Below are positions 9,137 through 17,976 of a stretch of 64,000 nt of DNA, piece by piece. The translations under genes were made by a program, and so were the position numbers. The stretch lies in contig BPHC01000002.1 of the NCBI GenBank assembly GCA_026003355.1, forward strand, positions 310,001-374,000. Reading direction: 5' to 3'. Every line of letters starts with the position of its first letter. The stretch's first letter is position 1. The stretch comes from Cyclobacteriaceae bacterium (lineage in GTDB: Bacteria; Bacteroidota; Bacteroidia; Cytophagales; Cyclobacteriaceae). Under the pieces are notes generated by a model, which was given only the letters and a program-made list of their open reading frames with translations, was not told the DNA's origin and did not search any database.

Positions 9137-10546
9137 CTAAAGTTGCAGGCTCCACCCGTTGCGGTAGTTGCGCTTTACAAAGGCGTTGGCTTCATCGAAA
9201 TTGGTAATTTTCATGTTTTTCCAATCCCACAACAGCTTTTTACGGCCCGGATAGGTGTTTTGTCCTTTTTGGTTTTTCATGCGCAGGTTGTAGCTGCGTA
9301 TGGCCAGGTTGCCCATAAGGATGGCTTCGGTCATGGGGCCGGCATAATCGAAAGGCGAGCTGAGCTCGGCCTTGCCGTAGCCTTTAAGGCAGGCGTTAAC
9401 CCATTGCAGGTAGTGCCCTTCGGGCACGCGGGGCAGGGTTTCTGGCAGGTTTACCTCTTGCATTTTAGTGGCCGGCAGCAACCGCGGATTTTTGCCGTAA
9501 CCGTCAAACAGCAGCTTTCCTTTTGTTCCAATCATCAACAGGCCGCCATCCCAGTCGCCAAAGGGCTCGTCGGGGAGGAGTTCTTCCGGTCGTTCCGGCA
9601 GCAGGCCGCCATCCATCCAGGTGAGCTTAACATCGGGTTTACCGTTTTTGGCGGGGAATTTAAGATGCACAATGGAGGCCGGCGGGCAGCTTTCGGGGAA
9701 GTATCCTTCCTGGAAGAAGCCTGTCCATACGGCACTGGTGCTGCACTCTACCTCCGAAGGATAGTCAACAGGTAGTATGCGGAAGAAGGGGTCCAGGATG
9801 TGGCACCCCATGTCGCCCAGGGCACCGGTACCGAAGTTCCACCAGCCACGCCAGTTGAAGGGGTGGTAAGCCGGATGGTAGTCGGTGCGGTCGGCCGGTC
9901 CCAGCCACAAGTCCCAGTTGAGTTCAGCGGGCACATCGTGTTTGCCCGACGGGGCCGGGATACCCTGCGGCCATACCGGGCGGTTGGTCCAGGCATAGAC
10001 GTGGGTAACGTCACCAACAAGCCCGGCATCGTACATTTCTTTTCCTTTGCGTACGCCATCGAATGAACCGCCCTGGTTGCCCATTTGGGTTACTACCTTG
10101 TATTTGCGGGCAGCTTCTGCCAGTATACGGGCTTCGTATATACTCCAGGTAAGGGGTTTTTGCACATATACGTGTTTGCCGCGTTGCATGGCGGCCAGGG
10201 CAGCCACGGCATGGGTGTGGTCGGGCGTAGAAACACATACGGCATCAATACCTTTGGCTTCCTTGTCGAGCATTATGCGGAAGTCTTTGTAGTACGGGGC
10301 CTCCGGAAAGTTCTTTCGCGATTGTGCGGCCATCTTATCGTCCACATCGCACAAAAATGCGATGCGTACATTTTTGCTTTTGGCAAACTCGGTGAGGTCG
10401 GAGGTGCCTTTGCCGCCCACGCCAATGCCGGCTATGTACAGCGTGTCGCTGGGGGCAACAAAGCCTTTGCCCAGCACAAAACGGGGCACAATGGTGAAGG
10501 CTGCTGCGGCTCCTGCCTGTTGCAGGAATTTTCTTCGGGTAACCAT
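9137..10546 (-). CDS. Gfo/Idh/MocA family oxidoreductase with Tat signal
   Basis: 469 residues. A twin-arginine signal is clear (TRRKFL followed by AGAAAAF). The nucleotide-binding domain begins with IAGIGVGGKG, followed by FLCDVD, VCVSTPDHTHA and EKP-like VQKPLTW. The C-terminal half contains the glycosidase-like dehydrogenase domain (GDMGCHILDPFF). Exported members typically bind NAD(P) tightly and act on sugars or glycosides. Three bases separate it from the upstream gluconate-dehydrogenase-subunit-3-like gene, which supports a joint envelope sugar-oxidation role. Confidence 0.92.
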   Translation of the reverse strand: MVTRRKFLQQAGAAAAFTIVPRFVLGKGFVAPSDTLYIAGIGVGGKGTSDLTEFAKSKNVRIAFLCDVDDKMAAQSRKNFPEAPYYKDFRIMLDKEAKGIDAVCVSTPDHTHAVAALAAMQRGKHVYVQKPLTWSIYEARILAEAARKYKVVTQMGNQGGSFDGVRKGKEMYDAGLVGDVTHVYAWTNRPVWPQGIPAPSGKHDVPAELNWDLWLGPADRTDYHPAYHPFNWRGWWNFGTGALGDMGCHILDPFFRILPVDYPSEVECSTSAVWTGFFQEGYFPESCPPASIVHLKFPAKNGKPDVKLTWMDGGLLPERPEELLPDEPFGDWDGGLLMIGTKGKLLFDGYGKNPRLLPATKMQEVNLPETLPRVPEGHYLQWVNACLKGYGKAELSSPFDYAGPMTEAILMGNLAIRSYNLRMKNQKGQNTYPGRKKLLWDWKNMKITNFDEANAFVKRNYRNGWSLQL

Positions 10547-10549
10547 ACG

Positions 10550-11206
10550 TCAGGAGTTTTCAAAGGATATTGTTTCGTTTTGTTCGCGTTCGGAGTAAGC
10601 CAGACCGTATTGATTTAGCACGTCATCGGGCACGCCATTCCACCGGTTTGGGCGGTTGCCCATGTAGCCCAGGTCTTTCAGTCCTATTTCGCTGGTGAAG
10701 AACCCGGTTGCCGTAAGATCGCGGAGCAGGTTAAAGAATTTAACACCCTGTTCCATGCCGGGCCTGGCTTCTTCGGGATAGGCAATCTGGTCGATTACTT
10801 CGAGTTGAACCTGCTGGGTGCACTCGCGGAAAATTTTGCCATAGTTTTTAAGGCAGTGGTTGTCCAGCCAATGCAAACCGCCACGCAGGGGTAGCTGGTG
10901 GCGGGGAATATCTTTTACAATGAATTCGATGAACTCATGTACGCCGGCATCGGTGGCACTACCGCTTGTTTCATCGCGGGGAATAATGATATCCACAAGT
11001 ACCCTTATGGTGGCCATTTCATCATCGGTAAAAAAACGTTGCGACATGAGCCTGGTGTCGCGCTCTTTTTCAAAGGGGTGCCTGTCGATTGTGAACTGCG
11101 GTGTCTCTGATTGTTGAGTTTTATTTTCGGTACATGCCTGCTGCAGCAAAACGCCTGTTGATAAGGCCGACAGTGCAATGGCTTTGATAGATTCTCTGCG
11201 TTTCAT
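10550..11206 (-). CDS. Gluconate 2-dehydrogenase subunit 3 family lipoprotein
   Basis: 218 residues. N-terminus MKRRESIKAIAL with lipobox LLQQAC, so a probable (Tat-type) lipoprotein. The body matches the small subunit of membrane FAD-dependent sugar dehydrogenases: RFFTDDEMATIRVLVDIIIPRD, GVHEFIEF and DVLNQYGLAY. In known enzymes this subunit aids maturation and export of the GMC flavoprotein subunit. It lies nine bases downstream of the GMC gene. No cytochrome c subunit, usual in the three-component enzyme, is present in the operon. Confidence 0.88.
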   Translation of the reverse strand: MKRRESIKAIALSALSTGVLLQQACTENKTQQSETPQFTIDRHPFEKERDTRLMSQRFFTDDEMATIRVLVDIIIPRDETSGSATDAGVHEFIEFIVKDIPRHQLPLRGGLHWLDNHCLKNYGKIFRECTQQVQLEVIDQIAYPEEARPGMEQGVKFFNLLRDLTATGFFTSEIGLKDLGYMGNRPNRWNGVPDDVLNQYGLAYSEREQNETISFENS

Positions 11207-11215
11207 GCCGTTGCT

Positions 11216-12955
11216 TTAAATATTTTTTTGTTTGAACTGTTCAATCAGGTATTCTGATGCCCGCCATGACAATGCCAGGATGGTCCAGGTAGGGTTTTTG
11301 TCGGCCTGCGACACGAATGGGCCGCCATCTGTCACAAACAGGTTTTTGCAATCGTGTGCCTGGTTGAATTTGTTCACCACCGATCGTTTCGGGTCGTTAC
11401 CCATGCGGGTTGTTCCTACTTCGTGAATGATGCGACCCGGTGTTTCCAGGCCATAATTGTTTTCCGGGCCGGAAAGGCCCCAGGTTATTACGGCTCCCAT
11501 TTTGTGCATAATTTCCTGGAATGTTTCCTGCATGTGTTTGGCCTGCTTTATTTCGTAATCGCTCCATTTATAATGAAAGCGCAGCACCGGAATGCCGTAT
11601 TTATCAACGGTACCGTTAGGGTCAATTTCGCAGTAATTGCTTTCCAGGGCTATGGCTTCACCGCGGCCGGCCATGCCTACCGATGCGCCCCAGTAAAAGC
11701 GATAGTCGTCTTTAAGCGAAATGCCATACCCGCCGGCTTTTTTGATTTTTCCGTTGCGATCAGGGAAGCGGCCATTAAGATGTTGAATGCCAAACCCGAA
11801 TCCATAGGAGGGCATCCCCATGCCGCCCCAGTATTCAATGTGATAGCCTCTAGGAAAGTCGAGTTTTTTATTGTCGAGCCACCAGGGGGTGTACACGTGC
11901 ATGCCACCCACGCCGTCTTCGTTGTATCGCTTGCGTCCAAATAAGGCAGGCAATACACCACCTATGGCCGATCCGGTGGAGTCGTGCAAATACTTGCCCA
12001 CCAGGTTAGACGAGTTGGCCAGGCCGTTCGGGTGCCGGGTGGATTTGGAGTTTAGCAGCAAGCGGGCCGATTCGCAGGCACTTGCTGCCAGTACAACTGC
12101 ACGGGCTTTTATCTGATATTCCTGCAAGGTAGTGGTTTCAACGTACGAAACACCGGTTGCCAGGCCATTTTCATTGGTAAGTACTTCGCGCACCATGGCG
12201 TTTACAAACACTTCCATGTTTTTGGTTTTCAATGCCGGTTTAATAAGACACGAAGAAGAGCTGAAATCGCCATATACGGTGCATCCCCGGTTGCACTGGG
12301 CACAGTAAAAGCAGGCGCCCCGGTCATCGTTTATTTTTTGGGTAAGAATAGATAGTCTTGACGGGATAACAGGAATGCCAATGGAGGTGGCTGCTTTTTT
12401 AATGAACAATTCGTGCAGGCGTGGTTTTGGCGGAGGCAGAAACTTGCCATCGGGTTCATTGGGTAAACCTTCTTTGCTGCCAAAAACACCGATCAGTTCA
12501 TCTACTTTGTCGTAATAAGGAGCCACATCTTCATAGCCTATGGGCCAGTCTTCACCCAGCCCGTCGTGGCTTTTGCCTTTAAAATCTTTGGGGCCAAACC
12601 GCAGAGAAATTCTTCCCCAGTGGTTGGTTCTTCCGCCCAGCATGCGCGATCTGAACCAGTCGAATTGAGTGCCAGGCACGTGGGTGTAGGGTTCTCCTTC
12701 CAGCTCCCATCCGCCATAGGCGGCATCAAAATCGCCAAAAGGGCGAAAAGCAGTAGAAGCTCCGCGCCTGGGCGACTCCCATGGCCACTTAAGCTGGGTA
12801 ACGTTTTGAGCTGGGTCGTACCATGGGCCTGCTTCCAGTACGGCCACTTTCAGTCCGGCCCGGCTTAACACCCAGGCAGCCATACCACCGCCTGCACCCG
12901 ATCCTACAATGCATACATCGTAAACCTTCGGATGAACTTTAATTTCAAAAGGCAT
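11216..12955 (-). CDS. GMC family oxidoreductase (large subunit of FAD sugar dehydrogenase)
   Basis: 579 residues. The Rossmann FAD motif is VGSGAGGGMAAW near residue 16, followed by LEAGPW. The Cys-rich motif CFYCAQCNRGC resembles the iron-sulphur-binding stretch of bacterial FAD-glucose dehydrogenase alpha subunits. C-terminal GMC landmarks are EVGTTRMGND and NLFVTDGG. It lacks its own signal peptide, consistent with export by hitchhiking on the subunit-3 partner encoded just downstream. Substrate unknown. First gene of the operon. A weak TAnnTTTA box (TACATTTA) lies about 25 bases upstream. Confidence 0.92.
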   Translation of the reverse strand: MPFEIKVHPKVYDVCIVGSGAGGGMAAWVLSRAGLKVAVLEAGPWYDPAQNVTQLKWPWESPRRGASTAFRPFGDFDAAYGGWELEGEPYTHVPGTQFDWFRSRMLGGRTNHWGRISLRFGPKDFKGKSHDGLGEDWPIGYEDVAPYYDKVDELIGVFGSKEGLPNEPDGKFLPPPKPRLHELFIKKAATSIGIPVIPSRLSILTQKINDDRGACFYCAQCNRGCTVYGDFSSSSCLIKPALKTKNMEVFVNAMVREVLTNENGLATGVSYVETTTLQEYQIKARAVVLAASACESARLLLNSKSTRHPNGLANSSNLVGKYLHDSTGSAIGGVLPALFGRKRYNEDGVGGMHVYTPWWLDNKKLDFPRGYHIEYWGGMGMPSYGFGFGIQHLNGRFPDRNGKIKKAGGYGISLKDDYRFYWGASVGMAGRGEAIALESNYCEIDPNGTVDKYGIPVLRFHYKWSDYEIKQAKHMQETFQEIMHKMGAVITWGLSGPENNYGLETPGRIIHEVGTTRMGNDPKRSVVNKFNQAHDCKNLFVTDGGPFVSQADKNPTWTILALSWRASEYLIEQFKQKNI

Positions 12956-13012
12956 AACAGTAAAATCGGAAGGCTAAATGTAGAATATTATTTCAAGCCG
13001 CAAAATGAAGTT

Positions 13013-13020
13013 TATATTTG
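13013..13020 (+). promoter_or_regulatory. Candidate Bacteroidota -7 box (TATATTTG)
   Basis: TATATTTG fits the TAnnTTTG consensus and ends four bases before the ATG at 13024. No clear -33 TTTG is found at the expected spacing, so support is weak. Confidence 0.25.
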
Positions 13021-13023
13021 GTA

Positions 13024-13227
13024 ATGGTAAGAATTTTTATTGTTGCTTTACTTGCGGCCGGATGCATGCGTAAAGGCGGGGCTTACCGCGAAATTGCGCG
13101 GGGCACCACCATTGGCTACAAACGGATATTCATAACAGATGATGTGATTACGGATAAAATCGCAGGGTGTGGATTCTGGATGCGAAGGCTATTCCGGTTC
13201 TTTCTGAGAATCGTTTATACCGGGTGA
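13024..13227 (+). CDS. Possible very small lipoprotein
   Basis: 67 residues in the gap divergent from the GMC gene. The N-terminus [14 protein letters not shown] is a compact signal peptide ending in a plausible lipobox. The remainder has no recognised motif, and its last 39 bases run antisense into the 3' end of yidD. A TAnnTTTG-like box precedes it. Deleting one G from the GGG near 13165 would give a different, shorter C-terminus, so a frameshift cannot be excluded. Could be spurious. Confidence 0.3.
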   Translation: MVRIFIVALLAAGCMRKGGAYREIARGTTIGYKRIFITDDVITDKIAGCGFWMRRLFRFFLRIVYTG

Positions 13228-13467
13228 GTCGCTGACTTTTCTTCGGGGTACGGGGTCATAGCCGCTGGTTCCCCACGGGTGGCAACGGGCTATGCGCTTA
13301 ATGCCCAGCCAGGTGCCTTTTACAACACCCCATTCGTTAATGGCTTCGATGGCGTATTGCGAACAGGAGGGTACATGCCGGCAGTGCGCACCCAGCAGGG
13401 GGGAGAGGGCCACCTGATAAAAGCGAATGGGCCATATGAAGATTTTTTTCAACACCATGTAGTGCAT
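13189..13467 (-). CDS. yidD: Membrane protein insertion efficiency factor YidD
   Basis: 92 residues (or 89 if the ATG at 13458 is used). Family core is present: [47 protein letters not shown] and YDPVP, including the invariant Cys residues. YidD is a small membrane-associated protein that aids YidC-mediated insertion. Here it is not beside rpmH/rnpA/yidC but 59 bases downstream of cysS on the same strand. Confidence 0.93.
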   Translation of the reverse strand: MHYMVLKKIFIWPIRFYQVALSPLLGAHCRHVPSCSQYAIEAINEWGVVKGTWLGIKRIARCHPWGTSGYDPVPRRKVSDSPGINDSQKEPE

Positions 13468-13526
13468 GGCATGAAGATACTGGAATAATGTTTAAACAGG
13501 TGCGTTTAGTGCATTACGGGCTGTGG

Positions 13527-15029
13527 TTATTCAATGGTCCAGTTTATCTCACCGTCTTTTCCGTCCATAAGCTGGATGCCAATGGCTTTGAGATCATCGC
13601 GGATTTTATCCGACAGTGCAAAATTGCGTTCGGCTCGGGCTTTTTTCCGCAATTCAATCAAAATGCGGATAGTGCCCTCCAGCAACTCATGCCCACGACC
13701 GCTTTCTTCGTGCAGTCCGAGTACATCGAGTATAAATGTCTGAAAAGATTCTTTAAACCGGTTAAAGGCTTCGGCGCCTGCTTCTTTCAGCTTCGATTTG
13801 TCGGTATTAAACTCATTGACTTTAGCCGACATATCGAACAACACGGCCAGGGTTTTTGCTGTGTTAAAATCATCGCTCATGTTTTGGTACAGCTGGTCCA
13901 CAAAGTGGTTCAGGGCTTGGTCCTGGGTTCCCTGCTGCGGAGAGCCGGGGTGTTCCATATTCTTTAATATTTTGAGGCTGCCGAAAAGCCTTTTCATGGC
14001 TTTTTCGGCTGCCTGCAGCGCCTCATTCGAGAAATCGAGGGTACTGCGGTAGTGCGCCTGCAGCATAAAAAACCGGATGGTCATGGGTGAGTATGCCTGG
14101 GCAAGCAGGGGGTGGTTTCCGGTAAAGAATTGTTGCAGGTTGATGAAATTGCCCAATGACTTGGCCATTTTCTGGCCGCCAATGGTTAACATGTTGTTAT
14201 GCATCCAGTACTTTACCGGTTCCTGCCCGAAGGCACCCATGCCCTGGGCAATTTCGCATTCATGGTGCGGGAACTGCAGGTCCATGCCGCCTCCGTGAAT
14301 ATCAAAAGGAACACCGAGGTATTTTGCGCTCATGGCCGTGCATTCAATATGCCAGCCCGGAAAGCCTTCGCCCCACGGAGAGGGCCATCGCATAATATGC
14401 TGGGGCTGGGCTTTTTTCCACAGGGCGAAATCGAGCGGAAAGCGTTTTTCTTCCACACCTTCGGTATCGCGGGTGTTTACCAGCAAATCATCTACCACCT
14501 TGCCGGAAAGTTTTCCGTATTGGCCGGTTTGCAGGTATTTTTTCAGATCGAAATAAACCGAGCCGTTCACTTCGTAGGCCAGTCCCTGCTCCAGAATTTT
14601 TCGGGTTAGTTCAATTTGTTCGATGATGTGCCCGGTGGCGGTGGGTTCAATATCGGGCGGCAGCACATTTAACTGTGCCATGGCCAGCCGGTAGCTGTTG
14701 GTGTATTGCTGAACCACCTGCATGGGTTCGAGTTGCTCAAGGCGGGCTTTTTTCAGGATTTTGTCCTCTCCCTCATCAGCATCGTTTTCCAGGTGGCCAA
14801 CATCGGTAATATTTCGCACATACCGCACCTTGTAACCCAGGTGGCGGAAATAGCGGTTTACAATATCGAACGATATGGCTGAACGCGCATGCCCCAGATG
14901 CGGATCGCCATAAACGGTAGGACCGCAGAGGTAAATGCCCACGTGCCCGGGTGTAAGGGGCTCGAATTTTTCCTTGCTGCGCGACAGTGAATTGGTAAGG
15001 TAAACCGGATACTTTTCGTAAAGCTTCAT
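13527..15029 (-). CDS. cysS: Cysteinyl-tRNA synthetase
   Basis: 500 residues, a class I synthetase charging tRNA-Cys. The HIGH-like motif is HLGH in PHLGHARSA, and the KMSKS loop is present as KMAKSLGN. Zn-binding residues are seen in LCGPTVYG, WHIECTAMS and PHHECEIAQ. The anticodon-binding helical domain occupies the C-terminal quarter and ends IQLMDGKDGEINW. Full length with no odd features. A 15-bp tandem repeat array lies 50-220 bases upstream, between it and the DUF72 gene. Confidence 0.97.
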   Translation of the reverse strand: MKLYEKYPVYLTNSLSRSKEKFEPLTPGHVGIYLCGPTVYGDPHLGHARSAISFDIVNRYFRHLGYKVRYVRNITDVGHLENDADEGEDKILKKARLEQLEPMQVVQQYTNSYRLAMAQLNVLPPDIEPTATGHIIEQIELTRKILEQGLAYEVNGSVYFDLKKYLQTGQYGKLSGKVVDDLLVNTRDTEGVEEKRFPLDFALWKKAQPQHIMRWPSPWGEGFPGWHIECTAMSAKYLGVPFDIHGGGMDLQFPHHECEIAQGMGAFGQEPVKYWMHNNMLTIGGQKMAKSLGNFINLQQFFTGNHPLLAQAYSPMTIRFFMLQAHYRSTLDFSNEALQAAEKAMKRLFGSLKILKNMEHPGSPQQGTQDQALNHFVDQLYQNMSDDFNTAKTLAVLFDMSAKVNEFNTDKSKLKEAGAEAFNRFKESFQTFILDVLGLHEESGRGHELLEGTIRILIELRKKARAERNFALSDKIRDDLKAIGIQLMDGKDGEINWTIE

Positions 15030-15080
15030 AAGTCGGATAAGGGGCGAAGCTAATAAAAATCGGGTAGTTGGTGGTTAAGC

Positions 15081-15245
15081 AGTCCATAGTTCTGTAGTCC
15101 GTAGTTTGATAGTCCATAGTTTGTTAGTCCATTGTTTAATAGTCCATTGTTTAATAGTCCATGGTTTAATAGTCCATGGTTTGATAGTCCATAGTTTGAT
15201 AGTCCATGGTTTAACAGTCCATAGTTTGATAGTCTGTGGTTGGGT
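15081..15245. repeat. 15-bp tandem repeat (11 units, minisatellite)
   Basis: Eleven consecutive 15-base units of consensus AGTCCATAGTTTGAT. Units start at 15081, 15096, 15111 and so on to 15231; the last is degenerate, and degenerate copies trail off on both sides. Variation is concentrated at unit positions 8 and 12-15, and CCATGG occurs in several. The period is a multiple of three, so one minus-strand frame stays open, but the array sits between two genes and is probably non-coding. Confidence 0.93.
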
Positions 15246-15254
15246 GGTTGATGG

Positions 15255-16151
15255 TCAGGTGTTTGTGTTAATGAATTCGGGTACAGGTATGGAGGTTCCG
15301 AGTTGTGTGTTGCACGTAAGTATAAAATAACGGCATAGCTCAGGGGAGTGCAGTTCGTTATGCTGGTGCATGAAAAAGTAAACCGATTCAATTCCGTTGT
15401 TTTTCCAGTGCCTGATGCGTTGTATCCAGTCATCGCATCGCTGATAATCGGTTGGGTGAAGGCTGTTGCCCACAAATCGGATAAACGCCTGGCGTGTGGT
15501 GAGCCGCATGTGCAGGCAATCTCTGCGGCCGGCTGCATCGGTTATCACCATGCCTACATTTTTTTGCTGTAGCCAGGCTGCAAAACCATTAAAAGCGTTC
15601 TCATCGGCAAACCATTGCGGATGCCTGAGCTCGACAAACAAAGATAAATTGCGCGGAAGACTGTCGATAAACGCCATGATAATTTCGGCCGATTTCGGGC
15701 CCATGACCGGATGGGGGAGAAGGAAAACAGGGCCCAGTTTTTTTTCAAACCCCGAAAGGCCTTCCAGAAACCGGTCGGTTAAAGCATGTGTGTTTTTTAA
15801 CCGTTGCAGGTGGGTGATCTGTCCGGTAAACTTTGGGCAAAACCTGAAATCATCGGGTACTTTCCGGCTCCACGAAGCGGTTTGGGTACGGGTGGGAAGG
15901 CGGTAAAAGGTAGCGTTCAGTTCAATACACGAAAACTTACGGGCATAGTGCTCCAGAAAATCGCCTGCCCTTGTTCCTTTCGGATAGATTTTTCCAATCC
16001 AGTCGGGCCGGCCCCATTTGGCGCAGCCTACCCGCAGTTCAAAATGCGAAAAGGGCCTGCCCGATAGCACACCATCGTTCTCAAGCCTGTCGGGCGGGAG
16101 CTTCAAATGAGCCTCTTCCAGTTCGGTGGCAGAAAGACGTCCGAATTCCAT
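15255..16151 (-). CDS. DUF72 family protein (YecE-like)
   Basis: 298 residues. DUF72 hallmarks: RVGCAKWGRPDWIGKIYP near residue 40, FLEHYARKFSCIELNATFYRLP, FRFCPKFTGQITH, FVELRHPQW, ADAAGR-like DAAGRRD and a terminal YFFMHQHNE. The fold is a TIM barrel; the biochemical role of the family is not established. It starts with an N-terminal extension of about 35 residues before the domain. No operon partner is obvious; the minisatellite begins about 10 bases after its stop. Confidence 0.92.
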   Translation of the reverse strand: MEFGRLSATELEEAHLKLPPDRLENDGVLSGRPFSHFELRVGCAKWGRPDWIGKIYPKGTRAGDFLEHYARKFSCIELNATFYRLPTRTQTASWSRKVPDDFRFCPKFTGQITHLQRLKNTHALTDRFLEGLSGFEKKLGPVFLLPHPVMGPKSAEIIMAFIDSLPRNLSLFVELRHPQWFADENAFNGFAAWLQQKNVGMVITDAAGRRDCLHMRLTTRQAFIRFVGNSLHPTDYQRCDDWIQRIRHWKNNGIESVYFFMHQHNELHSPELCRYFILTCNTQLGTSIPVPEFINTNT

Positions 16152-16328
16152 GGGCCGGTATTATTCTGCAAAAGGTAGTTTTTATTCTGAAAGTAATGCA
16201 AACAGAATGGAAAAAACAGAAAACAGGTTCTAAAGCCGGATAAACGGTTTTCTTTCGCCTGTATAAAAAAGTGTTTATCGGCCGGTATCTATGCTTATCT
16301 TTCATCCAGATTCAAAACAATTCCGCTA

Positions 16329-17975
16329 ATGAAGTCACTTGCGATTTCCGTTTTGCTAACCGTTTTTGTTACGCTTTGCCCTGCCCAGCCGGCTGAACAA
16401 CATATCGAAAAGCTTAAAGCCGAAGCAGTAGCTGAAGTAGAAAAACTTGCGCCGCTTGGCCAGCAGATTAACGACATGCTGTTTAGTTTTTCGGAGCTGG
16501 GCTTTCAGGAATTTGAAACGCTGAACTACCTCACTTCGCTGCTCGAAAAGAATGGCTTTAAGGTGCAGCGGGGCATAGCAGGTGTGCCAACGGCCTGGAT
16601 TGCTACCTGGGGTTCGGGTAAACCGGTTATTGCGCTGGGCTCGGATGTGGATTGCATACCCAAGGCTTCGCAAAAGCCGGGTGTGGCCTACCACGATCCG
16701 CTGGTAGAAGGGGCCCCTGGTCATGGCGAAGGGCATAACTCGGGTCAGGCGGTAAATATTCTGGCGGCACTGTCCCTGAAAAAAATTATGGAGCGCGATA
16801 AAATCGCGGGAACGCTCATGTTATGGCCGGGCATAGCCGAAGAGCTGGTGGGTACAAAAGCCTATTATGTGCGTGCCGGTTATTTTAAAGATGTTGACGC
16901 CTGCATATTTACCCATGTGGGTAACAACCTGGGCGTATCGTATGGCGATGCAGGTAACAATGGATTGGTTTCGGTTAAATTTACTTTTGAAGGAGCAGCT
17001 GCTCATGCCGCCGGAGCGCCCTGGCGCGGACGCAGCGCACTGGATGCGGTTGAACTGATGAATATTGGATGGAACTTCAGACGCGAACACCTGCAGCTAA
17101 CACAGCGTTCACATTATGTGATTTCCGACGGAGGCGACCAACCCAATGTAGTGCCCTCAAAAGCTTCAGTATGGTATTATTTCCGTGAGCGCACCTATCC
17201 GGATATAAAAAAACTGTTCGACATAGGCCTGAAAATTGCCGAGGGTGCAGCCCTTATGACCGACACCAGGTTTACTTATGAAATATTGGGTTCGGCATGG
17301 CCCGGACACTTTAACAAACCCCTGGCCGAAGCCATGTACCAAAACATAAGAAAAACAGGTTTACCCCAGTGGTCGCCCGAAGACCAACTGCTGGCCAAAG
17401 CTGTACAACTTGAAATGAAGGCACCCAAAGCAGAAGGCCTGGCCACCAAGCTCGATACCCTTGGTTTGCCAACTCCTGCCGGCGCGGTTAATATTATGGG
17501 AAGGCAGCTTATGGCCATGGGGGGCGGATCTGACGATATTGCCGACATCAGCTGGTCGTTGCCCACCATTGTGCTTCGTTATCCCAGCAACATTCCCGGC
17601 CTGCCGGGACACCACTGGAGCAACGCCATATCCATGGCCACACCCATTGCCCATAAAGGAATTGTATGGGGCGCCAAAGCCGAAGCCATGACGCTGGTGG
17701 ACCTGCTGCTTAACCCTGCAATAATAAAAGAGGCCTGGGATTACTACCGCAATGAGCAAACCAGGGAAATTCAGTACATACCCCTGGTTGGCGAAAAAGA
17801 TCATCCGGCCATTTACCTCAATCAGAAAATTATGGAAGAGTTTAAACCCAAACTCAAGGCTTTTTACTACAACCCGGCCAAATACAAAACCTATCTGGAA
17901 CAACTCGGTGTAAAATATCCTACCTTGCGGCCCGACCAGCTGGAAGCTGTAAGGAACCTGGAACGAAGTAATTAA
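16329..17975 (+). CDS. M20 family amidohydrolase (AbgB-like), exported
   Basis: 548 residues with a signal peptide (SLAISVLLTVFVTLCPAQ). Metallopeptidase M20 features: ALGSDVDCIP (metal-binding Asp), GEGHNSGQA (metal-binding His), GIAEELVG (catalytic and metal Glu pair), and GAAAHAAGAPWRGRSALDAVELM, the dimerisation-domain motif of AbgB/HipO types. AbgB is the p-aminobenzoyl-glutamate hydrolase subunit; exported Bacteroidota homologues may cleave other amides. It is followed by ribE after a single base, so co-transcribed. Confidence 0.9.
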   Translation: MKSLAISVLLTVFVTLCPAQPAEQHIEKLKAEAVAEVEKLAPLGQQINDMLFSFSELGFQEFETLNYLTSLLEKNGFKVQRGIAGVPTAWIATWGSGKPVIALGSDVDCIPKASQKPGVAYHDPLVEGAPGHGEGHNSGQAVNILAALSLKKIMERDKIAGTLMLWPGIAEELVGTKAYYVRAGYFKDVDACIFTHVGNNLGVSYGDAGNNGLVSVKFTFEGAAAHAAGAPWRGRSALDAVELMNIGWNFRREHLQLTQRSHYVISDGGDQPNVVPSKASVWYYFRERTYPDIKKLFDIGLKIAEGAALMTDTRFTYEILGSAWPGHFNKPLAEAMYQNIRKTGLPQWSPEDQLLAKAVQLEMKAPKAEGLATKLDTLGLPTPAGAVNIMGRQLMAMGGGSDDIADISWSLPTIVLRYPSNIPGLPGHHWSNAISMATPIAHKGIVWGAKAEAMTLVDLLLNPAIIKEAWDYYRNEQTREIQYIPLVGEKDHPAIYLNQKIMEEFKPKLKAFYYNPAKYKTYLEQLGVKYPTLRPDQLEAVRNLERSN

Positions 17976-17976
17976 T

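Noticed and set aside
9074-9775. 233-codon plus-strand open frame
   Set aside because: Antisense to the Gfo/Idh oxidoreductase; no recognisable domain.
15050-15538. Minus-strand 162-codon frame through the 15-bp repeats (NYGLLNHGL-type pentapeptide repeats)
   Set aside because: Its coding look comes from the 15-bp period being divisible by three; the N-terminal part is in a second frame of the DUF72 gene and there is no signal or family.
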